Virus record (IMG/VR): IMGVR_UViG_3300019889_000023
Coordinates: 1-45,968 of that record
DNA length: 45,968 nucleotides
Source: a virus
Strand: one strand, 5' to 3'
How positions within the stretch are numbered: the stretch's first letter is position 1; each line of letters starts with the position of its first letter. The notes below the pieces were generated by a model. That model did not search any database and was not told where the DNA came from. It was given only the letters and a program-made list of their open reading frames with translations. This document shows positions 1 to 8,224 of the stretch, one piece after another. The position numbers and the translations under genes were made by a program.

Positions 1-4
1 ATCT

Positions 5-130
5 AACAGAACGAACTGCGGCAGCAGGGAATCGAGAACCGTCAGCAGCAGGAAGAAATCGGCAACGAAAGCAAGCGGACGAGGAACGAAGGCAAGGCCG
101 GGGGGATGACCCAGGCGGAACGCAACGACG
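5..130. repeat. Direct terminal repeat (left copy), assembly overlap
   Basis: These 126 bases are identical to the last 126 bases of the window (45843-45968). The open reading frame across the join continues without interruption, so the contig closes into a circle. The first four bases of the window, atct, do not match the bases before the right copy and create an in-frame TAA; they look like a sequence-end artefact. The repeat length is compatible with a k-mer overlap of a circular or circularly permuted genome, so it need not be a physical terminal repeat. Confidence 0.9.
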
Positions 131-345
131 CGAAGGAAGGCCGCCGGAACGCCTATGCCACGGCGAAGACCCTGTTCGAAAAGCGGAATTGGCCGAGCTG
201 GGGCGCCCTGACCCAAAGGGTCGCGAAAGAAAGTGAAGTCTCCCCGGCGGAGGCCCGCGTCGCGGTGAAGAAAATCCGCGAAAAAGTCGAAGCGGAAGAA
301 GCGAAGAAAAAGAGAGAAATCGCTCACCACCCCTGGGCCTACTAA
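7..345 (+). CDS. Internal virion protein, C-terminal part (5' end at window end)
   Basis: This is the C-terminal 112 codons of the gene that begins at 45089. When the terminal repeat is merged, the full protein is about 364 residues. The part seen here is highly charged and rich in Q, E, R and K, with a predicted coiled-coil or helical character, and ends in residues HHPWAY. An ATG at 106 lies inside the gene and is not a likely start. The stop codon is directly followed by the ATG of the 1471-aa gene at 346. Size, charge and place between a 250-aa and a 1471-aa virion protein suggest a middle internal (ejection) protein; that role is inferred from order only. Confidence 0.8.
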   Translation, partial: QNELRQQGIENRQQQEEIGNESKRTRNEGKAGGMTQAERNDAKEGRRNAYATAKTLFEKRNWPSWGALTQRVAKESEVSPAEARVAVKKIREKVEAEEAKKKREIAHHPWAY

Positions 346-3300
346 ATGCCGACCTCGGCCGACAAATTCTCCGCAGGCTACGCCGGGAAGAAGAAGCCGA
401 AGAAGGCCGAAGTCGCCGGTCCCTACCGGAGTCAGTCTTCGAACCCAAAGATCCGCTCAGAAGCGACCCCCACCGAACACCGTTCGGAACCGACGACCGT
501 ACGGGGCGCGAACCGGAAGACCAGGAAGACCAGGACCAGGAAGCCTCCCCGCCCCGCCAAGGTCAAGGCGGTTGTGCCGAAGCTCAAGGGGATCAAGATC
601 GACACGCCGGTCGACCCCTCGACCGCCTACCAGCAGGCGAAGTATCACGGCACCGTACCCTCGCAGGAGCTGAAAGAAAAATACGGGTCGAAGGCGTTCA
701 AGCGCGCGGAAAAGGCCAGGATGCAGTACGTCGGCGAAAGGGAGGGGATCCACTCCGACCCCGCCGCCGAATTCGTCATCGGGTCGCTAGCCACCGCCGG
801 GCTCGGCGGTGTGGCCGCTGGCGGTGCCAAGCTTCTCGGCAAGCTCGGCGCCAGGGAGGCGGAGAGCGTGCTCGCGAAGGGCGGCGCCCAGATCGCCTCG
901 AAGGAGGCCAGCGGCGCCTCGACCGCCGCCCAGAAGACCGGGTCGAAGATCGTCGCCAAGGTGAAGGCCGCCCCGGCCAAGAAAGTGCGGGCGGTGAAGA
1001 CCGCCCCGAGGCGGGCTGCGAAGCGGGTCAAAGAGACGCCCCAGCGCGTCCGCACCGCGCCCGCGCGCGCGAAGAAGGCTGCCACCACCAAAGAGGGCCG
1101 CAGGGCCGCAGCCGGCGGCGGAGCCCGCCGCGCCGCCAGGCATCCGGTCGGCTCCGGCACGGGCGCCGCTGCGATCAGCCCGGTACCTCTCCCCGGCGAA
1201 CTCGACAAGCGCGCCAACGCTTTCGTCAAGGGCACCGCCGCGGCCGTGGTGAATCACCCGAAGGAGACCCTGGCGCAGACCGGGAAAGGTGTGCTCGGCT
1301 TTCTGACCAGTCCACTTGCGATAGCGGGCGCCGGGGTCTCGTCGGTGAAGCAGGGCAGCCCCGCGCCGCTAGTGGCCACCGGGAAGACCCTGGCTGAGGG
1401 GACCGCCCACATGGTGGGTAACCTCGCCTCCGGCGATCCCAACAAGGTCGAGCAGACGACCCTGAAGGAAACCGGCCTGACCCCGTTCATCCCGGTCCCG
1501 CACGTCATCAGGGGGGTCCGCCGCTCCGAGGGGTTCGGGGAGCTGCGCGGCGGCATCCGGTCCAGGGTCGAGAACCGCCGCGCCGGCACCCGCGAGGGGC
1601 GGGCAGCCGCTCGGACCCGAGACAGTGAAGCCGGGAAGTTCGTCGGCAAACGCCAGCTGCGCAAGAAGCCGATCCGCCATTCGGTCGCCGATACCAGCCG
1701 CCCCGGGCAGAACTACGTACTCCGCCGCACTGGCGAACTGATCGAGCGACAGCGCTCCCGCAGCGGGATCTCCAGGTTCGTCACCCGCATGGGTGAAAAA
1801 GGGACCTACTGGGGGAAGCACTCCGGTAGGGAGATCCGCAAGGAGCTGAAGAAGTCGAAGCTGACCGACCGCTCCGACCAGAACGCCGGGGACGCGCTGC
1901 GGATCATCGTCAAGTACGGGGTGCCGAAGGACGAGATCGCGGGCCTGGCCCACGTCAAAGAGATCCACGACAGCTACCCGAACATCGACAAAGGGGTGAA
2001 GCCACCCGAAGGTGTCCATCTCGATCGCCACTCGACGCAATGGATCCTCGACCACCCAGAGCTGTTTCACGATGAGCACTTCTGGAAGGCGGTCGACGCC
2101 TTCGAGCGCCAGGCCGAGGAGGTCGGGGTCTCCGAGCGTAACCGCTACCTGGCCAGCGCCAACAGCGTCGTCAACCCCCGCCGGGTTGCCGAAGGGAAAG
2201 CCCCGGTCCTGCTCCCGGAGGAGCGGATCTCACAGCTCGCCGAACGCTACCTGCCCCAGCGAGACCATGCCTACAGTCGCAAGGAGGCGCTCGACATCGG
2301 CCTCGAACGCGAGGCCTTGATCAAAGACCTGAAAAGTGGCCGCGGCAACCAGGCGAAGATCGCCGCCCTGGAGGCGGAGCAGAAAGGCCTGATGGAGTCG
2401 ATGGCCGGGCTGATGAAGCCCCCAGAGCACGGCGGCGCCGAGCACGGGATCTCGACCACTCGCGCCGAGGCCTACACGCCCGAAATGTTGAACGGGTTCG
2501 TCAACGACATGAAGCGCGCCCACGCGGAGATGGGGCTCCGCACCCCGGCCGCCTATGTCGCCGACCAGGTCCCGTCCTCGCTCGGGCCTGGTGACAAAGC
2601 CCCCGACTTCGCCCAGTACGTCCCGGCGACAAAGGTCTGGCCCTCGCAGGGTAAGGCAGCGATGAGCGGCAACGCGGAGTCGGGCTTCGAGCATCTCCAG
2701 CGCCACTCGATCGAAGGACCACGGGCTCGCCGCGCGGTAAACCACGGGCTCGCCGAAATCTTCGAGAAATTCAAACGGCCGGTGAACGGCAAAGCCGTCC
2801 TGACGAAGGGGGAAGTCGAGCACCTGATAGCCACCCACCAGCTCGACCAGAGCAGGGTCCTGATGGTGCGGACGCAGTTCCTCAACTCCGCCCTCGACGG
2901 CGAGTTCACGCTGAACCCGGAGAGGTTCCAGCAGGTGCTCGATGACGAGGTCGCCCACGCCCAAAAAATGGCCGAAGGGTCGACCCAACTTCGCGACGAA
3001 CTGCACGCCGGCTCGAAGTTGAAAGGCGAAAAATTCGTCCCGATGGACGCCGTCGCGATCCATGAGCTGATGGGCCACTTCCAGCCGCTCGGGAAGGTCT
3101 CGGACTGGGCCTCGAAAGGCTCCAACTTCGCCACCAGGACGATCCTCAACTCGCCGGCGTTCGCCCTGATCCAGATCCCCCAGGAGGGCCTGCCGCTGGC
3201 GGCGGCGCTGGGGCGGAACATCGTCCACGTCCCGAAAGCGATCGCCAACCTGCGAAGGATCTCCAAGTTGCCTCCGGAGATGCTCGCCGAATTCCGATCC

Positions 3301-4761
3301 AACGTCGGGTCCTCGGTCGGCGTCCTCGGCGCCCCGGCGCGGAGGGAGCTGCGATCGGAGCCCCGAGCGCTGGCCAACCCGATCCGCGCCGCCGGCCCGT
3401 ATCCGAAATGGCGCCACGCCTGGAACATCATCAACGGCAACACCCTCGGCAAGTTCGATCGCGGCCGTGCCGGCATTTTCAGGGAGATCGCCGCCGACGC
3501 CAAAATCCACGGTGACTTGAAGCGCGCTCAGAAGGGCTTCAACCGCTGGCGCCGGGGGGCGAACAACCTCTTCAAAGGGGAGGAGGCCGCGGTCAAAGCG
3601 ATGCAGGGGATGACCCGAGCGGAGCGGGACGCCTACGTGGCCGCGCACCCCCGCCTCGGCGACAAGCTGATGACCGCAATGAACGACATGGCTGGCAACT
3701 GGAACTCCTTCACCGTCTTCGAGAAACACTTCGCCCCGCTGACGATCTTCTACCCATTCCAGCGCTACTCCGTGAACTGGATGCTCTACCACTTCCCGCT
3801 CGATCATCCGGTCGTCGCGACGGCGATGGCGATGCTCGGCCAGGTCAACGCCCAGGAGCTGGAGAAAATTGCCAAGACCAAAGGCTCCGTCCCGAGCGTC
3901 CTCGACTACACGATGCCGGTCATCCAGAACGGCCCGGGCAAGGAACCCACCATCCTCCCCGCCGGCCAGCGCACCTTCCCCGGCCTCAGCACCGTCCAGA
4001 CCGCCGCCGTCACCGGCAAGCCGACGCAGCTGATCGGGGAGGTCTCGCCGCTTCTGTCGATTGCCGCCTCCGCCAGCCAGGGGATCGACGCTTACACCGG
4101 GCGCCCGATCGAAGGCGAATCGGGCTGGGAGTACATGGCCCGCCAGCTCGCCGCGCTCTCGCCCGCAGGTCGACTCGCCGGGGTGAACACCCTCGGCCAG
4201 GACGAGTCGACGGCCAGCAAAACCTACGGCGCCCAGGATCCGCTGCGGCCCTACCGCTCGACCCTCGACCCGTTCATCGGCCAGACCGCGGCCCAGTTCG
4301 CGGAGACCAAGAAGCTGAACCGCGACTTCAAAGACAAGTACGCCGACCCGGTCCCGGAACTCTCCGACAACCCGGAAATCAACGAGGCGATCTACGGCGT
4401 CAATGGCCGGGGCGGCTGGGTCAACGGCGACAAACGCCCGCTCGAAAAGCTGGTTCGCGAACACAAGATCTCCGAACGCGCATCCGACCGGCTCTCTGCC
4501 GCCGAGAAGCCCTACCTGCCGAAGAACCAGAGGCTGACCAAGCGCCAGGAAAAGCTCCGAAATGAAGCCTATGAATTGATCCAGGGGGGCATCCTGATCC
4601 CGACCGAACAGAAGCCGAAGGTGAAGCTCAAGGGGGGTGGCATCGGCGGGGGCTCCGGCTCCGGTATCGGTGGACACCCGATCGGCGGTTCGATCGGCGG
4701 CCCCATTGGCGGCTCGACAGGGGGGGGTGGCATCGGTGGATACCCGATTGGCGGTGGCTAG
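346..4761 (+). CDS. Giant virion protein, probable internal/DNA-ejection protein
   Basis: This 1471-residue protein is the largest in the genome. Roughly the first 300 residues are very rich in K, R, A and P, in part histone-like. Small hydrophobic, Gly/Ala-rich stretches lie near residues 143-170 and 318-340 and could insert in a membrane. Further aromatic and hydrophobic segments occur near 935-985 and 1125-1170. The last 50 or so residues are a Gly-rich tail with repeats of the GG-x-PIGG type. It starts directly after the stop of the previous virion gene and is followed by the lysis cassette. Position after two smaller internal-type proteins resembles the gp14-gp15-gp16 order of T7. I see no clear transglycosylase motif. 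The role as ejection protein is inference; the coding call is firm. Confidence 0.75.
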   Translation: MPTSADKFSAGYAGKKKPKKAEVAGPYRSQSSNPKIRSEATPTEHRSEPTTVRGANRKTRKTRTRKPPRPAKVKAVVPKLKGIKIDTPVDPSTAYQQAKYHGTVPSQELKEKYGSKAFKRAEKARMQYVGEREGIHSDPAAEFVIGSLATAGLGGVAAGGAKLLGKLGAREAESVLAKGGAQIASKEASGASTAAQKTGSKIVAKVKAAPAKKVRAVKTAPRRAAKRVKETPQRVRTAPARAKKAATTKEGRRAAAGGGARRAARHPVGSGTGAAAISPVPLPGELDKRANAFVKGTAAAVVNHPKETLAQTGKGVLGFLTSPLAIAGAGVSSVKQGSPAPLVATGKTLAEGTAHMVGNLASGDPNKVEQTTLKETGLTPFIPVPHVIRGVRRSEGFGELRGGIRSRVENRRAGTREGRAAARTRDSEAGKFVGKRQLRKKPIRHSVADTSRPGQNYVLRRTGELIERQRSRSGISRFVTRMGEKGTYWGKHSGREIRKELKKSKLTDRSDQNAGDALRIIVKYGVPKDEIAGLAHVKEIHDSYPNIDKGVKPPEGVHLDRHSTQWILDHPELFHDEHFWKAVDAFERQAEEVGVSERNRYLASANSVVNPRRVAEGKAPVLLPEERISQLAERYLPQRDHAYSRKEALDIGLEREALIKDLKSGRGNQAKIAALEAEQKGLMESMAGLMKPPEHGGAEHGISTTRAEAYTPEMLNGFVNDMKRAHAEMGLRTPAAYVADQVPSSLGPGDKAPDFAQYVPATKVWPSQGKAAMSGNAESGFEHLQRHSIEGPRARRAVNHGLAEIFEKFKRPVNGKAVLTKGEVEHLIATHQLDQSRVLMVRTQFLNSALDGEFTLNPERFQQVLDDEVAHAQKMAEGSTQLRDELHAGSKLKGEKFVPMDAVAIHELMGHFQPLGKVSDWASKGSNFATRTILNSPAFALIQIPQEGLPLAAALGRNIVHVPKAIANLRRISKLPPEMLAEFRSNVGSSVGVLGAPARRELRSEPRALANPIRAAGPYPKWRHAWNIINGNTLGKFDRGRAGIFREIAADAKIHGDLKRAQKGFNRWRRGANNLFKGEEAAVKAMQGMTRAERDAYVAAHPRLGDKLMTAMNDMAGNWNSFTVFEKHFAPLTIFYPFQRYSVNWMLYHFPLDHPVVATAMAMLGQVNAQELEKIAKTKGSVPSVLDYTMPVIQNGPGKEPTILPAGQRTFPGLSTVQTAAVTGKPTQLIGEVSPLLSIAASASQGIDAYTGRPIEGESGWEYMARQLAALSPAGRLAGVNTLGQDESTASKTYGAQDPLRPYRSTLDPFIGQTAAQFAETKKLNRDFKDKYADPVPELSDNPEINEAIYGVNGRGGWVNGDKRPLEKLVREHKISERASDRLSAAEKPYLPKNQRLTKRQEKLRNEAYELIQGGILIPTEQKPKVKLKGGGIGGGSGSGIGGHPIGGSIGGPIGGSTGGGGIGGYPIGGG

Positions 4762-4803
4762 ATGGAGGCCCACCGCGGCACGCTGATCGCGACCTACGGA
4801 TGA
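4762..4803 (+). CDS. 13-codon coupling micro-ORF
   Basis: The ATG follows the TAG of the giant virion gene with no gap, and the TGA overlaps the ATG of the next gene (ATGA). It encodes 13 residues, starting MEAHRG. It may be real or may only serve to carry ribosomes across the gap to the next start by termination-reinitiation. No known function. Confidence 0.3.
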   Translation: MEAHRGTLIATYG

Positions 4804-5135
4804 TCTCGACTCGCCGATACCTCATGAAGCTGCGGGAGGCCGATCTCTACTGGGGCGAGAGGCTTCAAGCCGAGCGTGACAAGGCGACCGCCCAGACCCA
4901 GCGCCTCTACGACTACGAGAAACAGAAAGCGAACCAGCTGCGCGAGCAGATCGGCGAGGAACGCAACCTGTACCCGACGAAGACCGAACTGACGGCCGCG
5001 ATCGAAAAAGTCGAGGCGGCCCGCGATGCCAGCCATATCGACTCCCGCACCTTTGTCGTCGCCGCCTCCGGGGTCGGGGTCGGCTTCGTCGGGATCGTCG
5101 TCGCCGTCCTGGCGAACGCCGGCATCTTCGGCTGA
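4800..5135 (+). CDS. Coiled-coil protein with C-terminal membrane anchor, lysis-cassette type
   Basis: A 111-residue protein. The first 80 residues are charged and helical with a probable coiled coil (Q, E, K and R rich). A single strongly hydrophobic, Gly/Val-rich segment fills about residues 85-109, with only two residues after it. This tail-anchored layout, directly before the endolysin and holin genes, fits an accessory lysis or membrane protein of the kind found beside many phage lysins. It could equally be a holin-like protein. ATG at 4800 overlaps the stop of the preceding micro-ORF; a second ATG at 4824 is possible. Confidence 0.65.
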   Translation: MISTRRYLMKLREADLYWGERLQAERDKATAQTQRLYDYEKQKANQLREQIGEERNLYPTKTELTAAIEKVEAARDASHIDSRTFVVAASGVGVGFVGIVVAVLANAGIFG

Positions 5136-5229
5136 CCCTTCCCGTGAGCCAGGAACGTTCGATCGACGCCCTCAGCGTCGTCTCTTACTAGCCGCCTAGC
5201 GGCCCTATACCCGTGAAAGGAGGGCCGCA

Positions 5230-5712
5230 ATGGCCCGAGGAAAATCCCTGCCCGCAGGGGTGAAGACGCGCATCCGTCGGATTGAGAAGGCGATCACCTT
5301 GGTCGCCCGTCGCAAGCTCATCTACTCCTACGGGGGCGGACGCGGCGCCACTCACATGTACGACCCCCCGGCCAGCGGTTCGTGGACGGACTGTTCGGGC
5401 TTCGCGCAGTGGCTCTGTCAGGTCGGTGATATCCGCCTGAGCAACTACGTCGGATCGACCTGGAGCCTGGCGGACGAAGGCACCGCCGGGACCAGTCCGT
5501 ACTTCACGATGTTCATCAAGAACACCCCCGGCGACGAACACGTAATCGTCCGCCTCCGGCGTAGGACCCGACTCGGCCGCAAAGTTCTCGGCGAGTTCCG
5601 CTGGGCGCAGTGTGGGGGACGTGACAACCCGAACCCGGGGGGCGGCCCCAGCTGGTTCCGGCCGACCAACGCCCGCATAGCGGAGTTCCCCATCCACCGG
5701 AAGTTCTTCTAA
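5230..5712 (+). CDS. Endolysin, NlpC/P60-type cysteine peptidase
   Basis: A 160-residue protein with the NlpC/P60 signature: a YSYGGG stretch near residue 35, then DCSGF with the catalytic Cys at residue 55, and a GDEHV block with the likely catalytic His at 104. Enzymes of this family cut peptide bonds in cell-wall stem peptides. There is no signal peptide and no extra wall-binding domain, although the N-terminus is basic. The start has a strong site AAAGGAGGG 6 bases upstream. The holin gene begins 10 bases after the stop. Together they form the lysis pair. A second NlpC/P60 domain lies in the virion protein at 30870. Confidence 0.85.
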   Translation: MARGKSLPAGVKTRIRRIEKAITLVARRKLIYSYGGGRGATHMYDPPASGSWTDCSGFAQWLCQVGDIRLSNYVGSTWSLADEGTAGTSPYFTMFIKNTPGDEHVIVRLRRRTRLGRKVLGEFRWAQCGGRDNPNPGGGPSWFRPTNARIAEFPIHRKFF

Positions 5713-5722
5713 GGAGTGAACG

Positions 5723-5890
5723 ATGAACCAGACCACTACCACCGTGACCACTGCGGGAGCCGCCTTCGGCGGGATCATTGCCTGGGGGATCTCCCTGATC
5801 AACGGTGTGACGATCCCCGTGGAGGTAGCAGGACTCTTTGCGACCCTCGGCGCCTTCGCCTTCGGGGCAATCTTCCCGCTGAAGAAATGA
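5723..5890 (+). CDS. Small holin, two membrane segments
   Basis: The 55-residue product has a polar, Thr-rich N-terminus, two hydrophobic segments (about residues 10-26 and 32-51) separated by a short turn containing a Pro, and a positively charged end (LKK). This is the class II holin layout. The ribosome site AAGGAGTG lies 7 bases before the ATG. It follows the endolysin by 10 bases, and its TGA overlaps the next ATG (ATGA). A holin would make the membrane lesion that releases the endolysin. Function is inferred from topology and context. Confidence 0.8.
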   Translation: MNQTTTTVTTAGAAFGGIIAWGISLINGVTIPVEVAGLFATLGAFAFGAIFPLKK

Positions 5891-6060
5891 AGATGCCCGA
5901 TCAGCGGCTGGTCGTCTACGACAGCCCCAAAGGCAAGGGGATCGTCTACGACACCGCCTACGACGACAGGCAGACAGCTGACGCTGTTGCTCGTTGCGTG
6001 AGCTTCCACGGCAGGCGCTCGAATGTCAGGGCGGTCCGTGCCAAGGGGCACATGGCGTGA
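5887..6060 (+). CDS. Small hypothetical protein
   Basis: A 57-residue polar protein (starting MKMPDQRL) with an ATGA overlap with the holin. It has short beta-like stretches (VVYDSP, GIVYDT) and ends basic. I do not recognise the family. It is flanked by the holin and a resolvase-like nuclease, so it is transcribed at the end of the late operon. Confidence 0.7.
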   Translation: MKMPDQRLVVYDSPKGKGIVYDTAYDDRQTADAVARCVSFHGRRSNVRAVRAKGHMA

Positions 6061-6353
6061 GTCGAGGGATCCAGCGCGAGCGCCAGGTCAAGGCCGTGCT
6101 CGAAGCCGAAGGCTGGTGGACGATGCGCGCCGCGGCCTCACTCGGATCCGTCGATGTGGTCGCCTTGAAGGCCGGGCATTCTCCTCGGTTCATCGAGGTC
6201 AAGTCGACGGCACAGGGACCGTGGGAGCGCTTCGGACCACGCGACCGCGCCGACCTCCTGACCGCCGCCGGCCAGGCCGGGGCCGTCCCCGAACTGGCCT
6301 ACTGGCCGCCCCGGGGGAAGCTCGAATTCATTGACACGGATCGCTGGCCTTAG
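6057..6353 (+). CDS. Holliday-junction-resolvase-like nuclease (Hjc type, PD-(D/E)XK)
   Basis: With the GTG start at 6057 (overlapping the previous stop, GTGA) the protein has 98 residues. It shows the PD-(D/E)XK core in the expected order: Glu8 in the first helix, Asp33 in GSVDVV, and EVK at 47-49. The stretch GWWTMRAAASLGSVD resembles archaeal Hjc and phage resolvases. Such enzymes cut four-way DNA junctions and could resolve replication intermediates before packaging. It is the last gene of the plus-strand late operon and converges, with a 4-base overlap, on the immunity operon. Confidence 0.7.
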   Translation: MSRGIQRERQVKAVLEAEGWWTMRAAASLGSVDVVALKAGHSPRFIEVKSTAQGPWERFGPRDRADLLTAAGQAGAVPELAYWPPRGKLEFIDTDRWP

Positions 6354-6703
6354 AGTGCCCGGCCCGTGTTGCTTGCGTAGGACGTCGCGAATTCGTGCGC
6401 CCAGCCCCAGCGGTCCTGCACGTACTGGGCAAATTCCTGGGAGCTGAGCACGACGTTCTCCTCGACCTCGAAGTCCAACATCTCCAGAACCCGGACGTAG
6501 TCCTCAGTGTGGTCTTTCGGCTCTTCCAGATTGACGAATAGCTGAACCTTTCCCTCTTTCGCCCGACCCAGCATTGATTCCAGATTGGCGATCGCCTTCC
6601 TGGTGAACGCCTCATGGGCCTCGACGTAGAGCCTCTGGTGGGTCTCCCTGTTTGCTTCAACAACCGTTCGTAGTCTGTCTTTGTTGATCGTCACGTTGTT
6701 CAT
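6350..6703 (-). CDS. Hypothetical protein, last gene of immunity operon
   Basis: A 117-residue mixed-charge protein, mostly helical by composition, starting MNNVTINKDRL. The ATG directly follows the TAG of the gene before it, showing it is the distal gene of the minus-strand operon that begins with the repressor at 8638. I do not recognise a family. Its 3' end overlaps the end of the resolvase-like gene by 4 bases, so no terminator separates the two converging operons. Confidence 0.75.
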   Translation of the reverse strand: MNNVTINKDRLRTVVEANRETHQRLYVEAHEAFTRKAIANLESMLGRAKEGKVQLFVNLEEPKDHTEDYVRVLEMLDFEVEENVVLSSQEFAQYVQDRWGWAHEFATSYASNTGRAL

Positions 6704-6856
6704 CTATCGGCCTTTCTCGCCCTTCATTTCTGGAGATGGGGGGTTTTTTTGTGCCGCCTTCGCGACTTCCGCCGCCTCGTTGAGCACCTTCAACGGGAAG
6801 AGCTTCTTCAGAACCTCTTCATCCGTCAGATGCATCGCCTTCCTTCGCTCGCTCAT
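6704..6856 (-). CDS. Small hypothetical protein of immunity operon
   Basis: The 50-residue product starts MSERRKAMHL and is charged and helical. The start overlaps the TGA of the upstream gene (ATGA) and its TAG abuts the next ATG. The tight coupling on both sides supports that it is translated. Function unknown. Confidence 0.65.
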   Translation of the reverse strand: MSERRKAMHLTDEEVLKKLFPLKVLNEAAEVAKAAQKNPPSPEMKGEKGR

Positions 6857-7311
6857 TTCTTCTTCCCGTTCCGCTTCGGGGCGATCGAAGCGTCTCGCCA
6901 GTAACCAATGTTGTGCGTGAACGCGCGCTTTGCGAGATGCGTCCCCTGGCGGGAGGTCCGCCTGAGCTGCCGAGACACTGCTTCCGTGACCATGAGGCGC
7001 TGACCCTCATCCAAGGCCTCCAGCGCCTTCATCGCCGAGGGCGGCAATTTGTTCGGGTGCAGCAGCGTGAAGCCGACATCGTTGATCCGCCACCGCATCT
7101 GGCTTTTCTCATCGTCCTGTTCCATCACACCGAACCGGTTCAGCCACGCAAGGCGGCTGCCGATGTTTTTGGCCGGGGAGTCCTCCAGATTGAGACCGAG
7201 ATGTTCGGCGATTTCGAGAGAGGTCGCCCAGCCTTCATCGTCCCCGGATTCCTCCAGCGCATAAAGGAGATCGTGGTCGGAAAAATCAACCAGCCGTAGG
7301 CTCATCGGCAT
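6853..7311 (-). CDS. Winged-helix DNA-binding protein
   Basis: A 152-residue protein. Residues about 10-75 read as a winged helix: a helix with DLLYALEESG, a helix-turn-helix with TSLEIAEHLGL, an IGSRLAWLNRFGV recognition region and a wing around MRWRINDVG. The C-terminal half is basic. It is the fourth gene of the immunity operon, 4 bases after the previous stop. It probably regulates transcription, but the target is unknown. Confidence 0.7.
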   Translation of the reverse strand: MPMSLRLVDFSDHDLLYALEESGDDEGWATSLEIAEHLGLNLEDSPAKNIGSRLAWLNRFGVMEQDDEKSQMRWRINDVGFTLLHPNKLPPSAMKALEALDEGQRLMVTEAVSRQLRRTSRQGTHLAKRAFTHNIGYWRDASIAPKRNGKKK

Positions 7312-7315
7312 CTGA

Positions 7316-7783
7316 CTAGCCTCTCTCGATCAGCGCGTAGTGCGCCGCCTTGACGTGGGGCGGGGTGCCTTTGGGGTGTTTGGCACCGACCAGACGAAGC
7401 TCTCCCTCGGCCCGCAGTGCTTCGATGATCGCTTTTCCAGAGCTGTTGTCCGTCCTGATGATCTCCGTCATCTCGCGGATCGTGAACTCCGCATCGAGTC
7501 GGCGGATGACCCGCCGGGCCTCCTCCAGCCTCTCCTCGGAAACGCCTCTCCCGCGTTGCCGCACGGCAGCTGCTTTGGGAGGGCGGCCGCCGGTTGGTTC
7601 CAACAGACCGCCGGCCCGGAGGATTTTGTCGACCGCCTTGATTTCCCGCCGGACCTCCAGCGCCAGCTTCTCGAAGCCGGTCATTTTATCGACCAGCTCC
7701 CCGCGTCTCTCGGTAAGCGGCCTCAGTGTTTCCTCGATCAGGGTCTCTTGACCGTGATCTCCATCTCCGTTCGCATCACTCAT
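7316..7783 (-). CDS. Coiled-coil plus HTH regulatory protein
   Basis: I choose the ATG at 7783 because AAGGAGG lies 5 bases before it; an upstream frame without such a site is ignored. The 155-residue protein has an acidic N-terminus, a coiled coil around residues 20-60, a GGRPPK motif like an AT-hook near residue 70, and a C-terminal winged-helix-like part (FTIREMTEII, then KAIIEALRAEGELRLVG). This layout is typical of small phage regulators. It lies between two other DNA-binding proteins in the immunity operon. Confidence 0.7.
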   Translation of the reverse strand: MSDANGDGDHGQETLIEETLRPLTERRGELVDKMTGFEKLALEVRREIKAVDKILRAGGLLEPTGGRPPKAAAVRQRGRGVSEERLEEARRVIRRLDAEFTIREMTEIIRTDNSSGKAIIEALRAEGELRLVGAKHPKGTPPHVKAAHYALIERG

Positions 7784-7802
7784 GGGGGCCTCCTTGGCAT
7801 AT

Positions 7803-8216
7803 TTAACTGGCCGCGACATCGCGGCCAGTCTCTTGGACGATCGCCGCAATTTTCGCGACGACGCCCCTGTGTCCTTCGGTAAGAAGTTTGCTGATTTGGT
7901 CGAGCGCGGCACCGTCTCCCTCGTCAGCGACGACGACGCCCGGCTTCAAGATGTAGAAGTTCTGCACCGCTCCGCGCACGGGCTCCTGATGAGAGAGGGA
8001 GATCGCCTCGTATCCCAGCAAGACTTTGACGTGGTAGCTCACAAGGCTGACCGCCCGGTCGAAGTCGACGTTCCCACCGAACGGGTTCATCCCCAGCGCT
8101 TCGACCATTGTCTTCGGGCTGAGCGGCTTGGCGATCGCGTCCATTTGCAAAACCAATTCGTCCCGAAGGGGGTGCTGGTTCTTGCCCATTCTGTCTCGAT
8201 TGATTCGTTTCGGCAT
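7803..8216 (-). CDS. ArsR-like winged-helix regulator (copy A)
   Basis: The 137-residue protein has the pattern HPLR, then SPK, then VSYHVKVLLGYEAISL, then RGAVQNFY. The same order occurs in the 82-residue protein at 29039, so the two are related. The family resembles ArsR/HTH_20 regulators, with a recognition helix in VSYHV. No Cys-based metal site is visible. It is the second gene of the repressor operon, starting 8 bases after the repressor stop, and is likely made in the lysogen. Confidence 0.7.
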   Translation of the reverse strand: MPKRINRDRMGKNQHPLRDELVLQMDAIAKPLSPKTMVEALGMNPFGGNVDFDRAVSLVSYHVKVLLGYEAISLSHQEPVRGAVQNFYILKPGVVVADEGDGAALDQISKLLTEGHRGVVAKIAAIVQETGRDVAAS

Positions 8217-8224
8217 CGGAGCGG

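Noticed and set aside
2230-4773. 847-codon open frame on the minus strand
   Set aside because: It is the shadow of the 1471-aa virion gene. High GC leaves the opposite frame open; composition is Arg/Gly/Asp-rich without motif and the plus-strand gene has clear neighbours and start.
5144-5191. 15-codon GTG frame between the coiled-coil protein and the endolysin
   Set aside because: No ribosome site and no coupling to the endolysin start, which has its own strong site.
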